Origin: Streptomyces sp. DG1A-41
GTDB lineage: Bacteria; Actinomycetota; Actinomycetes; Streptomycetales; Streptomycetaceae
Length of the DNA stretch: 64,000 nucleotides
Assembly (NCBI RefSeq): GCF_037055355.1
Contig: NZ_CP146350.1
Location: 1,449,001 to 1,513,000 of the forward strand
Direction of reading: 5' to 3'
In this document: positions 12,855-24,024 of the stretch, in pieces
Layout of the letters: each line of letters starts with the position of its first letter
How positions within the stretch are numbered: position 1 is the first letter of the stretch
Notes under the pieces: generated by a model
What the model was told of the DNA's origin: nothing
Databases searched by the model: none
Seen by the model: only the letters and a program-made list of their open reading frames with translations
Program-made: the position numbers and the translations under genes

Positions 12855-14164
12855 GTGAGCTTCCCGTCGACGAGCGTGGCCTTGCCCCGCAGCCACGTGT
12901 GCGTCACACGGCCCGGCAGCTCACGCCCCTCGTAGGGGGTGTTGCGGCTGCGCGAGGCGAAGCCCGCGGGGTCCACAGGGCCACGGTATGCCGTGTCGAC
13001 GAGGGTGAGGTTGGCGGGCTCACCTGCCGAGACGGGACGGCCGTGCCCCTTGGCCTGTCCGATCTGCGCGGGCTTGAAGGACATGCGGTCGGCGACGCCG
13101 GCCCAGTCCAGCAGGCCCGTGTCGACCATGGTCTCCTGCACCACTGACAATGCGGTCTCCAGGCCGACCATGCCCATGGCGGCCGCGGCCCACTCGCAGT
13201 CCTTGTCCTCGTGCGGATGCGGGGCGTGGTCGGTGGCGACGATGTCGATCGTGCCGTCGGCGAGCGCCTCGCGCAGGGCCATCACGTCGCGCTCTGTGCG
13301 CAGCGGCGGGTTGACCTTGTAGACGGGGTTGTACGTGCGGACCAGCTCGTCGGTGAGGAGCAGGTGGTGCGGGGTGACCTCGGCGGTGACGGCGATGCCG
13401 CGGGACTTGGCCCAGCGGACGATCTCGACGGACCCGGCGGTCGACAGGTGGCAGATGTGGACGCGGGAGCCGACGTGGTCGGCGAGCAGGACATCCCGGG
13501 CGATGATCGATTCTTCGGCCACCGCGGGCCAGCCCCCGAGCCCCAGCTCGGCGGAGACGACGCCCTCGTTCATCTCGGCGCCCTCGGTCAGCCGCGGCTC
13601 CTGCGCGTGCTGCGCGACGACACCGCCGAAGGCCTTCACGTACTCCAGGGCCCGGCGCATGATCACGGCGTCGTGGACGCACTTGCCGTCGTCGGAGAAG
13701 ACGGTGACCCCGGCGGCCGACTCGTGCATGGCGCCCAGCTCGGCGAGCTTCCTGCCCTCCAGGCCGACGGTGACGGCACCGATCGGCTGGACGTCGCAGT
13801 AGCCGTGCTCCTTGCCGAGCCGCCAGACCTGCTCGACCACGCCGGCGGTGTCGGCGACCGGGAAGGTGTTGGCCATGGCGAACACGGTGGTGTAGCCGCC
13901 GGAGGCCGCGGCCCGGGTGCCGGTGAGGACGGTCTCGGAGTCCTCACGGCCCGGCTCGCGCAGATGCGTGTGCAGGTCGACCAGGCCCGGCAGCAGCACC
14001 TTGCCCTCGGCCTCGACGACCTCGGCGCCCTCGGCGGACGGACCGCTGCCGCTCCAGTCGATTTCGCCCTGCCGGGCGGTGGCGGCGATGGTCCCGCCGT
14101 CGATCAGCACGTCCTGCGGCTCACCGCCCAGCACCTTCGCACCACGGATCAGGATCTTGCTCAT
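12851..14164 (-). CDS. pyrC: Dihydroorotase
   Basis: PyrC interconverts carbamoyl aspartate and dihydroorotate. It belongs to the amidohydrolase superfamily; its 437 aa fits the class I dihydroorotases. Metal ligands are visible in [13 protein letters not shown] near residue 60, further histidines in VHICHLST and [10 protein letters not shown], and the catalytic aspartate in IVATDHAPH near residue 310. Start ATG 14164 follows pyrB by 5 nt, and the ribosome site (GAGAAG) lies in the pyrB stop region. Its stop overlaps the next gene (GTGA). Confidence 0.97.
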   Translation of the reverse strand: MSKILIRGAKVLGGEPQDVLIDGGTIAATARQGEIDWSGSGPSAEGAEVVEAEGKVLLPGLVDLHTHLREPGREDSETVLTGTRAAASGGYTTVFAMANTFPVADTAGVVEQVWRLGKEHGYCDVQPIGAVTVGLEGRKLAELGAMHESAAGVTVFSDDGKCVHDAVIMRRALEYVKAFGGVVAQHAQEPRLTEGAEMNEGVVSAELGLGGWPAVAEESIIARDVLLADHVGSRVHICHLSTAGSVEIVRWAKSRGIAVTAEVTPHHLLLTDELVRTYNPVYKVNPPLRTERDVMALREALADGTIDIVATDHAPHPHEDKDCEWAAAAMGMVGLETALSVVQETMVDTGLLDWAGVADRMSFKPAQIGQAKGHGRPVSAGEPANLTLVDTAYRGPVDPAGFASRSRNTPYEGRELPGRVTHTWLRGKATLVDGKLT

Positions 14165-14169
14165 CGGTC

Positions 14170-15147
14170 TTACTTCTCCTCGGTACGGGTCTGGGTGACG
14201 GCGGGCTCGTTTCCGCCGAGCAGCAGGTACAGGACGGCCATCCGGATGGAGACTCCGTTCGCGACCTGCTCCACGACGGTGCAGCGGTCGGAGTCGGCGA
14301 CCTCGGCGGTGATCTCCATGCCGCGGACCATGGGGCCGGGGTGCATCACGACGGCGTGCTCGGGCATCCGCGCCATGCGGTCGCCGTCGAGGCCGTAGCG
14401 CCGGGAGTACTCGCGCTCGGTCGGGAAGAAAGCGGCGTTCATCCGCTCGCGCTGGACGCGCAGCATCATCACCGCGTCGGACTTGGGCAGCGTGCTGTCG
14501 AGGTCGTAGGACACCTCGCAGGGCCAGGTCTCGATACCGACCGGCAGCAGGGTCGGCGGGGCGACGAGGGTGACCTCGGCGCCGAGGGTGTGCAGCAGGT
14601 CGACGTTGGAGCGGGCGACCCGGCTGTGCAGGACGTCGCCGACGATGGTGATGCGCTTGCCTTCCAGGTCCTGGCCGATCCCGGCGTCCGGGCCGATCAG
14701 GCGGCGGCGCATGGTGAAGGCGTCCAGCAGAGCCTGGGTGGGGTGCTGGTGGGTGCCGTCGCCGGCGTTGACGACGACCGCGTCGATCCAGCCGGAGTTC
14801 GCCAGCCGGTACGGGGCCCCCGAGGCGCCGTGCCGGATGACCACGGCGTCGACGCCCATGGCCTCCAGCGTCTGTGCGGTGTCCTTCAGGGACTCACCCT
14901 TGGACACGCTCGAACCCTTGGCGGAGAAGTTGATGACGTCCGCGGAGAGCCGCTTCTCGGCGGCCTCGAAGGAGATCCGGGTCCGGGTGGAGTCCTCGAA
15001 GAAGAGGTTGACGATGGTGCGGCCGCGCAGGGTCGGCAGCTTCTTGATCGGCCGGTCGGCGACCCGGGCCATTTCCTCGGCGGTGTCGAGGATCAGGACG
15101 GCGTCGTCGCGGGTGAGGTCGGCGGCCGAGATGAGATGACGCTGCAT
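14170..15147 (-). CDS. pyrB: Aspartate carbamoyltransferase catalytic subunit
   Basis: PyrB condenses carbamoyl phosphate with aspartate, the committed step of pyrimidine synthesis. The protein is 325 aa. The carbamoyl-phosphate site is [13 protein letters not shown] near residue 50, with further family segments [17 protein letters not shown] and [12 protein letters not shown]. No regulatory PyrI gene is adjacent. It lies between pyrR and pyrC; the 103-nt gap to pyrR holds a weak 7-bp hairpin (15221-15243). Confidence 0.97.
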   Translation of the reverse strand: MQRHLISAADLTRDDAVLILDTAEEMARVADRPIKKLPTLRGRTIVNLFFEDSTRTRISFEAAEKRLSADVINFSAKGSSVSKGESLKDTAQTLEAMGVDAVVIRHGASGAPYRLANSGWIDAVVVNAGDGTHQHPTQALLDAFTMRRRLIGPDAGIGQDLEGKRITIVGDVLHSRVARSNVDLLHTLGAEVTLVAPPTLLPVGIETWPCEVSYDLDSTLPKSDAVMMLRVQRERMNAAFFPTEREYSRRYGLDGDRMARMPEHAVVMHPGPMVRGMEITAEVADSDRCTVVEQVANGVSIRMAVLYLLLGGNEPAVTQTRTEEK

Positions 15148-15250
15148 CTGTCAGGCTCCGTAAGGCAGTTCAAACGGGAGAATCGGGGCAGACGGGCGGC
15201 GCGAGTGCGCGCACTGAGCCGGCGTACGACAGCGGCGTACGCCTGAAGCG

Positions 15251-15817
15251 CTACTGAGCGTCCTGCTTGGCACCGAGCAGTACGGTGTCGCGACCGTCCT
15301 CCTCGGCGAGCTGGACCTTGACCGTCTCCCGCAACGACGTGGGGAGGTTCTTGCCGACGTAGTCGGCGCGGATGGGCAGTTCGCGGTGACCGCGGTCGAC
15401 GAGGACCGCGAGCTGCACCGCACGCGGGCGCCCGATGTCGTTCATGGCGTCGAGGGCGGCGCGGATGGTGCGGCCGGAGAAGAGGACGTCGTCGACGAGG
15501 ACGACCAGCTTGCCGTCGATGCCGTCACCGGGGATCTCGGTGCGGGCCAGCGCACGCGGCGGGTGCATGCGCAGGTCGTCGCGGTACATGGTGATGTCGA
15601 GCGAGCCGCACGGAACCTTGCGCTCGGTGATCTGCTCGAGCTTGTCGGCGATCCGCCGGGCGAGGAAGACGCCCCGGGTCGGAATGCCGAGGAGCACCAC
15701 GTCGTCGGCGCCCTTTGCGCGTTCGACGATCTCGTGGGCGATGCGGGTCAGTACCCGCGCGATGTCGGGCCCTTCGAGAACGGGCCGGGCATCGGACTGC
15801 GAGTCGTGCGTGTCCAT
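15251..15817 (-). CDS. pyrR: Pyrimidine regulator PyrR / uracil phosphoribosyltransferase
   Basis: PyrR binds UMP and then the pyr mRNA, shutting expression off; it also has uracil phosphoribosyltransferase activity in many species. The 188-aa protein has the PRPP-binding signature [20 protein letters not shown] near residue 105 and the N-terminal [27 protein letters not shown]. It is the first gene of the pyr run, divergent from bldD. A PyrR-type RNA loop (15837-15852) lies between its likely promoter and its GGAGG ribosome site, suggesting translational autoregulation. Confidence 0.96.
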   Translation of the reverse strand: MDTHDSQSDARPVLEGPDIARVLTRIAHEIVERAKGADDVVLLGIPTRGVFLARRIADKLEQITERKVPCGSLDITMYRDDLRMHPPRALARTEIPGDGIDGKLVVLVDDVLFSGRTIRAALDAMNDIGRPRAVQLAVLVDRGHRELPIRADYVGKNLPTSLRETVKVQLAEEDGRDTVLLGAKQDAQ

Positions 15818-15828
15818 ACGAAACGGAC

Positions 15829-15852
15829 CTCCTTCTCCGCCTCACGGGACGG
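15829..15852 (-). promoter_or_regulatory. Candidate PyrR-binding loop and ribosome site of pyrR
   Basis: On the minus strand the leader contains TCCCGTGAGGC (15849-15839) flanked by CCG and CGG. It matches the PyrR binding-loop consensus UCCNGNGAGGY known from Bacillus attenuators. The Shine-Dalgarno GGAGG (15833-15829) follows 5 nt later and ATG is at 15817. No terminator-type hairpin follows, so blocking of ribosome access, as described in mycobacteria, is the likelier mode. Confidence 0.6.
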
Positions 15853-16083
15853 ACCTTAAAGGACGTCGGGATTGCGCCATCCACGGTAGCAGGCCCTCAC
15901 CGTCACCCGGACAGCCCCCTCGGATCACCCACTCGGCCCAACAGAGTGCCGATACCACGGAAGAGTCGGTGCGGACCATTCGGCTTGACGCGGCAGAGTA
16001 ACGCTGCGTAACCTCACAGTGAGTTACCAGCCGCGCGGCCTGGCAGCCACGCCAGACGCGTCGACACAGTGCCGGGGAGCTAT
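15853..16083. promoter_or_regulatory. Divergent pyrR/bldD intergenic region with bldD promoter and operator
   Basis: For bldD (plus), TTGACG at 15985-15990 is a good -35, and TAACCT at 16009-16014 is a possible -10 with an 18-nt spacer. The -10 is overlapped by palindromes: CTCAC-a-GTGAG (16013-16023), and GTAAC (16008-16012) paired with GTTAC (16023-16027). BldD is known to repress its own promoter through such inverted sites, so this is the probable operator. The ribosome site GGGGAG (16074-16079) precedes ATG 16084. A pyrR promoter on the minus strand was not resolved. Confidence 0.6.
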
Positions 16084-16587
16084 ATGTCCAGCGAATACGC
16101 CAAACAGCTCGGGGCCAAGCTCCGGGCGATCCGCACCCAGCAGGGCCTTTCCCTCCACGGTGTCGAGGAGAAGTCCCAGGGACGCTGGAAGGCGGTCGTG
16201 GTCGGTTCGTACGAGCGCGGCGACCGTGCCGTGACCGTGCAGCGCCTTGCCGAGCTGGCGGATTTCTACGGCGTTCCGGTGCAGGAGCTGCTTCCGGGCA
16301 CCACCCCTGGCGGCGCCGCCGAGCCGCCGCCGAAGCTGGTCCTGGACCTTGAGCGGCTGGCCACGGTGCCGGCCGAGAAGGCGGGCCCCCTTCAGCGCTA
16401 CGCGGCCACGATCCAGTCGCAGCGCGGTGACTACAACGGCAAGGTGCTCTCGATCCGCCAGGACGACCTGCGCACACTCGCCGTCATCTACGACCAGTCG
16501 CCTTCGGTCCTCACCGAGCAGCTGATCAGCTGGGGTGTCCTGGACGCGGACGCGCGTCGCGCGGTGGCGACCCACGAGGAGGGCTGA
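16084..16587 (+). CDS. bldD: Developmental master regulator BldD
   Basis: BldD represses sporulation and antibiotic genes during vegetative growth when it is dimerised by tetrameric cyclic-di-GMP. The 167 aa is the standard length. Residues 1-75 form an Xre-type helix-turn-helix domain (KLRAIRTQQGLSLHGVEEKS region). The C-terminal domain carries the known c-di-GMP signature, RGD followed by RQDD (RGDYNGKVLSIRQDD), intact near residues 114-128. ATG 16084 follows GGGGAG. The gene stands alone between divergent pyrR and convergent nusB. Confidence 0.99.
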   Translation: MSSEYAKQLGAKLRAIRTQQGLSLHGVEEKSQGRWKAVVVGSYERGDRAVTVQRLAELADFYGVPVQELLPGTTPGGAAEPPPKLVLDLERLATVPAEKAGPLQRYAATIQSQRGDYNGKVLSIRQDDLRTLAVIYDQSPSVLTEQLISWGVLDADARRAVATHEEG

Positions 16588-16613
16588 CCACTTCGGGGGG
16601 ACAGCAGAAACGT

Positions 16614-16659
16614 GCCGCCGGGGTGGCCGAAACCATATGGTTTCGGCCACCCCGGCGGC
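16614..16659. terminator. Perfect 23-bp palindrome after bldD
   Basis: A perfect inverted repeat with no unpaired bases (arms 16614-16636 and 16637-16659, centre CATATG). It starts 27 nt after the bldD stop and can serve as the bldD terminator. In single-stranded form a few central bases must form the loop. Confidence 0.85.
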
Positions 16660-16692
16660 GTTCTGAGGGCCTGGAAGCCCTCGACGGTACGG

Positions 16693-16740
16693 GAACGCCG
16701 GAGGGCCCGCAGCAGTCACGCTGCGGGCCCTCCGGCGTTC
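16693..16740. terminator. Perfect 21-bp hairpin after nusB
   Basis: Arms 16693-16713 and 16720-16740 are perfectly complementary with a 6-nt loop (agtcac). It lies 13 nt beyond the nusB stop on the minus strand. Together with 16614-16659 it insulates convergent bldD and nusB. Confidence 0.85.
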
Positions 16741-16752
16741 CGTCTGTCTGTC

Positions 16753-17187
16753 TCAGACCTCGTCGCGGCGGAGCGAGGGCTTGAGCTCCTTCAGCCGTCC
16801 GAGCAGGCCGTTCACGAACGAGGGCGACTCGTCCGTGGAGAACTCCTTCGCCAGCTGCACCATCTCGTCGAGGACGACGGCGTCCGGGGTCCCGTCGACC
16901 CAGATCAGCTCATAGGCGCCGAGCCGCAGGATGTTGCGGTCGACGACCGGCATCCGGTCGAGCGTCCAGCCGACCGAGTACTGGGCGATCAGCTCGTCGA
17001 TGCGCTTCGCGTGCTGCGCGTAGCCCTCGACCAGCTCCATCGTGTACTCGCTCACCGGCGGCTGCCGGGTGTCGGCCCGGGAGAGCCGGACCCAGTCGGC
17101 GAGGACCGTGAGGACCTCGGCGCCGCGCTGGTCGCCCTCGAAGAGGATCTGGAAGGCGCGCTTGCGGGCCGTGTTGCGGGCAGCCAC
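16753..17187 (-). CDS. nusB: Transcription antitermination factor NusB
   Basis: NusB pairs with NusE (S10) on boxA RNA in ribosomal RNA operons to prevent early termination. The 144-aa all-helical protein shows the typical N-terminus NTARKRAFQILFEGDQRG and the core LAQYSVGWTLDRMPVVDRNILRLGAYEL region. Start GTG 17187 lies 2 nt after the efp stop, so the two are probably co-translated. The C-terminus ends a few nucleotides before the shared double terminator with bldD. Confidence 0.96.
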   Translation of the reverse strand: MAARNTARKRAFQILFEGDQRGAEVLTVLADWVRLSRADTRQPPVSEYTMELVEGYAQHAKRIDELIAQYSVGWTLDRMPVVDRNILRLGAYELIWVDGTPDAVVLDEMVQLAKEFSTDESPSFVNGLLGRLKELKPSLRRDEV

Positions 17188-17189
17188 GG

Positions 17190-17756
17190 TTAGCTGTTCA
17201 CCCGGCCGAGGTAGTCGCTGGTGCGGGTGTCGACCTTGATCTTCTCACCGGTGGTGATGAAGAGCGGGACCTGGATCTGGTGGCCGGTCTCCAGCGTGGC
17301 GGGCTTGGTGCCGCCGGTGGAGCGGTCGCCCTGGACACCCGGCTCGGTCTCCTGGACGGTCAGCTCGACGGCGGCCGGCAACTCGACGAAGAGCACCTCG
17401 CCCTCGTGCTGGGCGACCGTGGCCGTGAAGCCCTCGACGAGGAAGTTGGCGGCGTCGCCGACGGCCTTGCGGTCGACCATGAGCTGGTCGTAGGTCTCCA
17501 TGTCCATGAAGACGAAGTAGTCGCCGTCCATGTAGGAGAACTGCATGTCGCGCTTGTCGACGGTGGCCGTTTCGACCTTGACGCCGGCGTTGAAGGTCTT
17601 GTCGACGACCTTGCCGGAGAGCACGTTCTTGAGCTTGGTGCGCACGAAGGCCGGGCCCTTGCCGGGCTTGACGTGCTGGAACTCGACGACGGACCAGAGC
17701 TGGCCGCCTTCGAGCTTGAGCACCATGCCGTTCTTGAGGTCGTTCGTGGAAGCCAC
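17190..17756 (-). CDS. efp: Translation elongation factor P
   Basis: EF-P enters the ribosome between the P and E sites and relieves stalling at polyproline stretches. The protein is 188 aa, with three beta-barrel domains. The tip loop reads [16 protein letters not shown], carrying a lysine at the position that is modified in some bacteria. Start GTG 17756 has AGGAG upstream. It sits between the M24 peptidase homologue and nusB, the usual actinobacterial order. Several neighbours are proline-rich (the P-loop protein at 19179-20033, SecD, RelA) and are plausible clients. Confidence 0.97.
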   Translation of the reverse strand: MASTNDLKNGMVLKLEGGQLWSVVEFQHVKPGKGPAFVRTKLKNVLSGKVVDKTFNAGVKVETATVDKRDMQFSYMDGDYFVFMDMETYDQLMVDRKAVGDAANFLVEGFTATVAQHEGEVLFVELPAAVELTVQETEPGVQGDRSTGGTKPATLETGHQIQVPLFITTGEKIKVDTRTSDYLGRVNS

Positions 17757-17805
17757 GGTTGCGGAATCTCCTGGACTGACGTACGACCCCGGGGCACGCA
17801 CCTGC

Positions 17806-18915
17806 CTACAGGGCGAGCAGCTCCTTGGTCGTGATGGTGAGTAGCTCGGGTCCGCCATCCGCCTCGGGGCGGACGACGAGCGTGTCATCGATCCGGACAC
17901 CGCCCCGTCCCTGGAGGTGGATTCCAGGTTCGACGGTGACCGGCACGCAAGCGTCCAGTTTACCCATGGCCGCGGGACTCAATTGAGGGTCCTCATCGAT
18001 TTCGAGCCCCACACCGTGTCCGGTCAGGGCCGTGAGGCCCTCCGTGTACCCCGCGGAGTCCAGGACCTGGCGGACGGCGCGGTCGATGTCCCGGCAGGCG
18101 GCGCCGGGTACCAGGCTCTCACGTCCGGCGCGCTGCGCCGCGAAGACCAGGTCGTACAGCTCGATCTGCCAGTCCGCGGGAGCGGTGCCGATGACGAACG
18201 TCCGGCCGATCTCGCAGCGGTAGCCGCGGTATGTCGCGCCAAGGCAGACGGAGAGGAAGTCGCCCTCCTCCACACGCCGGTCGGTGGGCCGGTGCCCGGG
18301 GCGTCCGGCGTTCGGCCCCGTGGCGACGGAAGTGGGGAAGGCCGGGCCGTCGGCCCCGTGATCCACGAGGCGTCTTTCGAGCTCCAGGGCGAGATGGCGC
18401 TCGGTCCGCCCGACCAGGATGGACTCCAGCAGCTCGCCGAGGGCCTGGTCGGCGATCTCGGCGCCGATGCGGAGACAGGAGATCTCCTCCTCGTCCTTGA
18501 CGACCCTGAGCTGCTCGACGGCGCCGCCGAGGTTGGCCAGGCGCAGCCGGGGGGCGACCGAGCCGAGGGCGCGGTGCCGCGTCACGGTGAGGTGGTGCTC
18601 CTCCACGGCGAGGGAGTCGGCCCCCTGTCCTGCGGCGAGGCCGGCGGCCGCGACGGCCGGGTCGCCGCCACCGGCAGCGGGCAGGGTCTGTACGCGCAGG
18701 GCCTCGTCGGGGCGCTCCTGCGTGGCGCGGTCGGCCGTCGGGCCCGCACACACCAGCAGGTCCTCGGTCTTGCCCAGCAGCAGAACGGCGCCGTGCGGAG
18801 CTGCGCCCGCGAGATAGCGCACATTGGCGGGGCGGGAGACCAGCGCCGCCGCGCTGCCGCCCGCGTTGCAGTATTCCCTCAGACGCGTCCGGCGGGCCGC
18901 GTACACCTCTGACAT
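17806..18915 (-). CDS. M24-family aminopeptidase-like protein with altered metal ligands
   Basis: The 369-aa protein has the creatinase N-domain (residues 1-125) and the M24 pita-bread C-domain of Xaa-Pro aminopeptidases, usually annotated PepQ beside efp. Several positions that bind the two metals in active M24B enzymes differ. The usual DFG aspartate is Cys in SVCLGA; the SDITRT aspartate is Glu in CEIGRT; the usual HE in the loop after GHGVGLE is DE in IDEDP; and the RIEDT glutamate is Asp in RIDDT. The histidine of TGHGVGL and the glutamate of TVEPGIH remain. It may be weakly active, have another metal, or be a non-catalytic homologue. Confidence 0.85.
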   Translation of the reverse strand: MSEVYAARRTRLREYCNAGGSAAALVSRPANVRYLAGAAPHGAVLLLGKTEDLLVCAGPTADRATQERPDEALRVQTLPAAGGGDPAVAAAGLAAGQGADSLAVEEHHLTVTRHRALGSVAPRLRLANLGGAVEQLRVVKDEEEISCLRIGAEIADQALGELLESILVGRTERHLALELERRLVDHGADGPAFPTSVATGPNAGRPGHRPTDRRVEEGDFLSVCLGATYRGYRCEIGRTFVIGTAPADWQIELYDLVFAAQRAGRESLVPGAACRDIDRAVRQVLDSAGYTEGLTALTGHGVGLEIDEDPQLSPAAMGKLDACVPVTVEPGIHLQGRGGVRIDDTLVVRPEADGGPELLTITTKELLAL

Positions 18916-19178
18916 GACCCGAGCCTACGAGCGCCGGGGGGATGTCGCCGGTCGGGAGGGCCGAGTGGGGGTTGTCTGCGAGGGCTTGGCGGTACGCCCG
19001 CCCCGTAGCCCGGCGTCTCAGTGTCCTGGACGACGGAGCTGAGGCCGGGGCGTTGCGCAGCCCGGCGCGACGGGGTGCCGCTGCGCCCACCCACCCCCAA
19101 GCTCTCGGCTTCGCTCGAGCAGGGGGGACCCCCATCGCCCCAGCGGCACGACCGCCCGCAGCTGGAACCGCACCCCCA
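18916..19178. other. Intergenic region with dispersed repeat
   Basis: These 263 nt have no supported gene. They should carry the promoter of the M24 gene near 18916-18980, and the 3' flank of the P-loop gene. The right half holds a repeat shared with 62887-62970 (see separate entry). Confidence 0.6.
19059..19170. repeat. Dispersed intergenic repeat, copy 1 (with inserted hairpin)
   Basis: The blocks ctgcgcccacc (19081-19091) and ccccagcggcacgac (about 19137-19151) recur in the same order near 62929-62960. In this copy they are separated by an extra imperfect hairpin, cccccaagctctcggcttcg through cgagcagggggg (19094-19127). This looks like a short palindromic intergenic repeat of the kind scattered in Streptomyces chromosomes. 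Confidence 0.6.
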
Positions 19179-20033
19179 CTACCACTGCGGCGGACTCGCA
19201 AGAGACCGAGCCAGCACATCGTCCAGCACCCGCGCCGTCTCCTGAACATCCAGCTGCGAGTTGTCGATGATCGGCAGACCGGACCCGTACCACCCGGCCA
19301 TCCGCCCGTGGATACGGGCGACCTCCTCGTCCGCCAGCCGCCGATTGCCCGTGCGCTCCGCGTTGCGCTCCAGCACGACGTCCAGCCCGGGAAGGAGGAC
19401 GACCGGCAGCAAGCCCGGCCCGACGTGCCGCTTCCAGCCGCCGAGCCCGACGACGGGCCGGTCGGGAAAGACCGCGTCGTCGAGGATGCAGGAGATGCCG
19501 TTGGCCAGGAAGTTCCGCGCGGCGAAACCGCAGGTGCGGCGGGCGAGGCGGTACTGCGCCTCGGAGTTGTCGTTCCACCCGGACTGGGGGTCGGCGAAGC
19601 CCGAGCGGACCCACTCGCGTACGTCGTCGAGGCTGATGTGCGCCGTGGGGACCCGGCGATGGTCCGCCCAGTACTTGGCGACGCTGGTCTTCCCGGCACC
19701 CGCGGGCCCGATGAGCAGCACCGCGAGCGTCGTACCGGCCGGGTCGGGGACCGCCGTGGCCGGCGGCGCGCTGGGCATGGCGACCGGACCGCCGGGCGGC
19801 AGCGGCACATGGCCGGTGGTGTCCGGCGCCGGAGGAACGGAGGCGTGCGGCGGGGGCGAGGCCGGCCCGGGCGGGGGCGCGGGGTAACCGGGCGCCGGGG
19901 GCACGGGCGCGGAGCCCTGGTGCGCACCCGGGTGGTGCGGGCCCGGGTGATGTGCGGCCGGCGACCAGCCGACGGCCGGTCCGTGCCCCGGCTGGTGGGG
20001 CGGCGGCAGCGGAGAACCCACTGCGTGCTGCAT
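19179..20033 (-). CDS. P-loop kinase-like protein with proline-rich N-terminus
   Basis: The 284-aa protein is not firmly assigned. Residues 1-100 are a low-complexity Pro/His/Gly/Ala tail, probably disordered. From residue 101 a P-loop nucleotidase domain begins: LAVLLIGPAGAGKTSVAKYW (Walker A), then SLDDVREWVRSGF with a substrate-type aspartate pair, and NGISCILDDAVF. A distal region with ERNAERTGNRRLADEEVARIH may supply an arginine lid. The order of motifs resembles small-molecule kinases such as the AAA_33/zeta-toxin-like group. ATG 20033 is the first start after a 163-nt gap from aroB. Confidence 0.8.
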   Translation of the reverse strand: MQHAVGSPLPPPHQPGHGPAVGWSPAAHHPGPHHPGAHQGSAPVPPAPGYPAPPPGPASPPPHASVPPAPDTTGHVPLPPGGPVAMPSAPPATAVPDPAGTTLAVLLIGPAGAGKTSVAKYWADHRRVPTAHISLDDVREWVRSGFADPQSGWNDNSEAQYRLARRTCGFAARNFLANGISCILDDAVFPDRPVVGLGGWKRHVGPGLLPVVLLPGLDVVLERNAERTGNRRLADEEVARIHGRMAGWYGSGLPIIDNSQLDVQETARVLDDVLARSLASPPQW

Positions 20034-20109
20034 CCGGTGCCACTCCGTCTCGTACAGGCGATGGGCGCTGACAGCGGGGGCGGAACCCGCTGCTACCGAA
20101 CGGTACCGC

Positions 20110-20139
20110 CCCCGGCCGTCGTTGTGTGAACGGCCGGGG
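20110..20139 (-). terminator. Hairpin after aroB
   Basis: A perfect 10-bp stem (ccccggccgt, 20110-20119, with 20130-20139) closes a 10-nt loop, 57 nt beyond the aroB stop on the minus strand. An overlapping alternative stem pairs gggggcgg (about 20071-20080) with ccgccccc (about 20106-20113). The rest of the 163-nt gap holds nothing else I can identify. Confidence 0.6.
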
Positions 20140-20196
20140 CCAGCCCGAAGTGCCCACCCCGTAAGGCGATTTCGGGCGGAAGGAGCGCCGAGGGAC

Positions 20197-22978
<2,782 letters not shown>

Positions 22979-22989
22979 CGGTGCTCCTC

Positions 22990-23025
22990 AGTGTTCGCGG
23001 CCTGCTCAAGTGTTCGCGGCCTGCT
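22990..23025. repeat. Short tandem repeat upstream of aroC
   Basis: The 17-bp unit agtgttcgcggcctgct occurs at 22990-23006 and again at 23009-23025 (period 19). It starts directly upstream of the aroC ribosome site, in a 205-nt gap that otherwise shows no gene. Confidence 0.8.
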
Positions 23026-23183
23026 TACTGCCCAGCGTACGCAGCTCATCGCGTACGGCTACGGCCCGACCGGGTGCGCGGCCCCGTCCGGCACCTCGAT
23101 CCTCCCATGCCACGGGGACGACTCCGATCCGAGTCCGGCTGGCGGACAGCCGTGAGCGGCGGGCCCGGTGGAGACCGGCCGCG

Positions 23184-23999
23184 TCAGTCCCGCCGAGCGG
23201 CCTCCCGCATCGCGGTGAGCGGCGACCGCGGGTCGCCGGTGAACTGCCGGAACTGGAACACCGCCTGGTGAACCAGCAGGTCGAGGCCGCTCAGCACCTG
23301 TCCGCCCCGCTCCTCCCAGGCCGCGGCGAGGGGCGTGGGCCAGGGCTCGTAGAGCACGTCGAACAGGGTGCCCACGCGTTCGGGCACCTGCTCGGCCAAC
23401 GCGTCGGTGCCCCCTGCGGGGGTCGTGGAAATGACGAGGGGCGCCTCGAAGGCGCGGGCGGCGTCGGCCCAGTCGGCGGGCCGGACCCGGACGCCGAGCC
23501 GCTCGCCCCACTGGCGCATCTGCGCCGCGCGCCGTTCGCTGCGCACATACACGGCGACCTCGCCCGTGCAGATCCGGGCCAGCGCCGCGAGAGCCGAGGA
23601 CGCGGTGGCCCCGGCGCCCAGGATCGCCGCGCTCTCCGTCTTCTCCACACCCCGCTCGTGCAGCGCCGCCACCAGCCCGGGGATGTCGGTGTTGTCGCCG
23701 ACCCGGCGTCCGTCCGGCCGGAACACCACGGTATTGACCGCCTCCACCGAGGCGGCCGTGTCGGTGATCTCGTCGAGCAGCGGGATCACCGCCCGCTTCA
23801 GCGGCATGGTCAGCGACAGTCCGGCCCACTCCGGGCCGAGCCCCTCGAGGAACCCGGGCAGCGCGTCCTCGTCGATCTCGAACCGGTCGTACGACCAGTC
23901 GGCCAGTCCCAGCGCCCGGTACGCCGCGTTGTGCAGCCGCGGCGACAGGGAGTGAGCGATCGGGGAGCCGAGAACGGCGGCTCGGCGTGGTGCAACCAT
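23184..23999 (-). CDS. aroE: Shikimate dehydrogenase
   Basis: AroE reduces 3-dehydroshikimate with NADPH. The 271-aa protein has the shikimate site GSPIAHSLSPRLHNAAY near the N-terminus, the catalytic lysine in LTMPLKRAV, NTDIPGLVAAL, and the nucleotide loop ILGAGATASSAL. ATG 23999 (MVAPRRAAVLGS) begins 25 nt after mltG ends. Some actinobacterial homologues near mltG may be AroE-like paralogues; the intact catalytic residues favour a true shikimate dehydrogenase. Confidence 0.92.
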   Translation of the reverse strand: MVAPRRAAVLGSPIAHSLSPRLHNAAYRALGLADWSYDRFEIDEDALPGFLEGLGPEWAGLSLTMPLKRAVIPLLDEITDTAASVEAVNTVVFRPDGRRVGDNTDIPGLVAALHERGVEKTESAAILGAGATASSALAALARICTGEVAVYVRSERRAAQMRQWGERLGVRVRPADWADAARAFEAPLVISTTPAGGTDALAEQVPERVGTLFDVLYEPWPTPLAAAWEERGGQVLSGLDLLVHQAVFQFRQFTGDPRSPLTAMREAARRD

Positions 24000-24024
24000 C
24001 AGGTCTTCCTCAGTCGTTCCGCGA

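Noticed and set aside
12285..12896. Longer N-terminal extensions of several genes (for example before the pyr-operon membrane protein, aroB, aroK, hisS, secD and pgsA)
   Set aside because: The extra residues are Arg/Pro/Gly-rich read-through of neighbouring genes; family-like starts with overlapping stop codons or ribosome sites lie further in.
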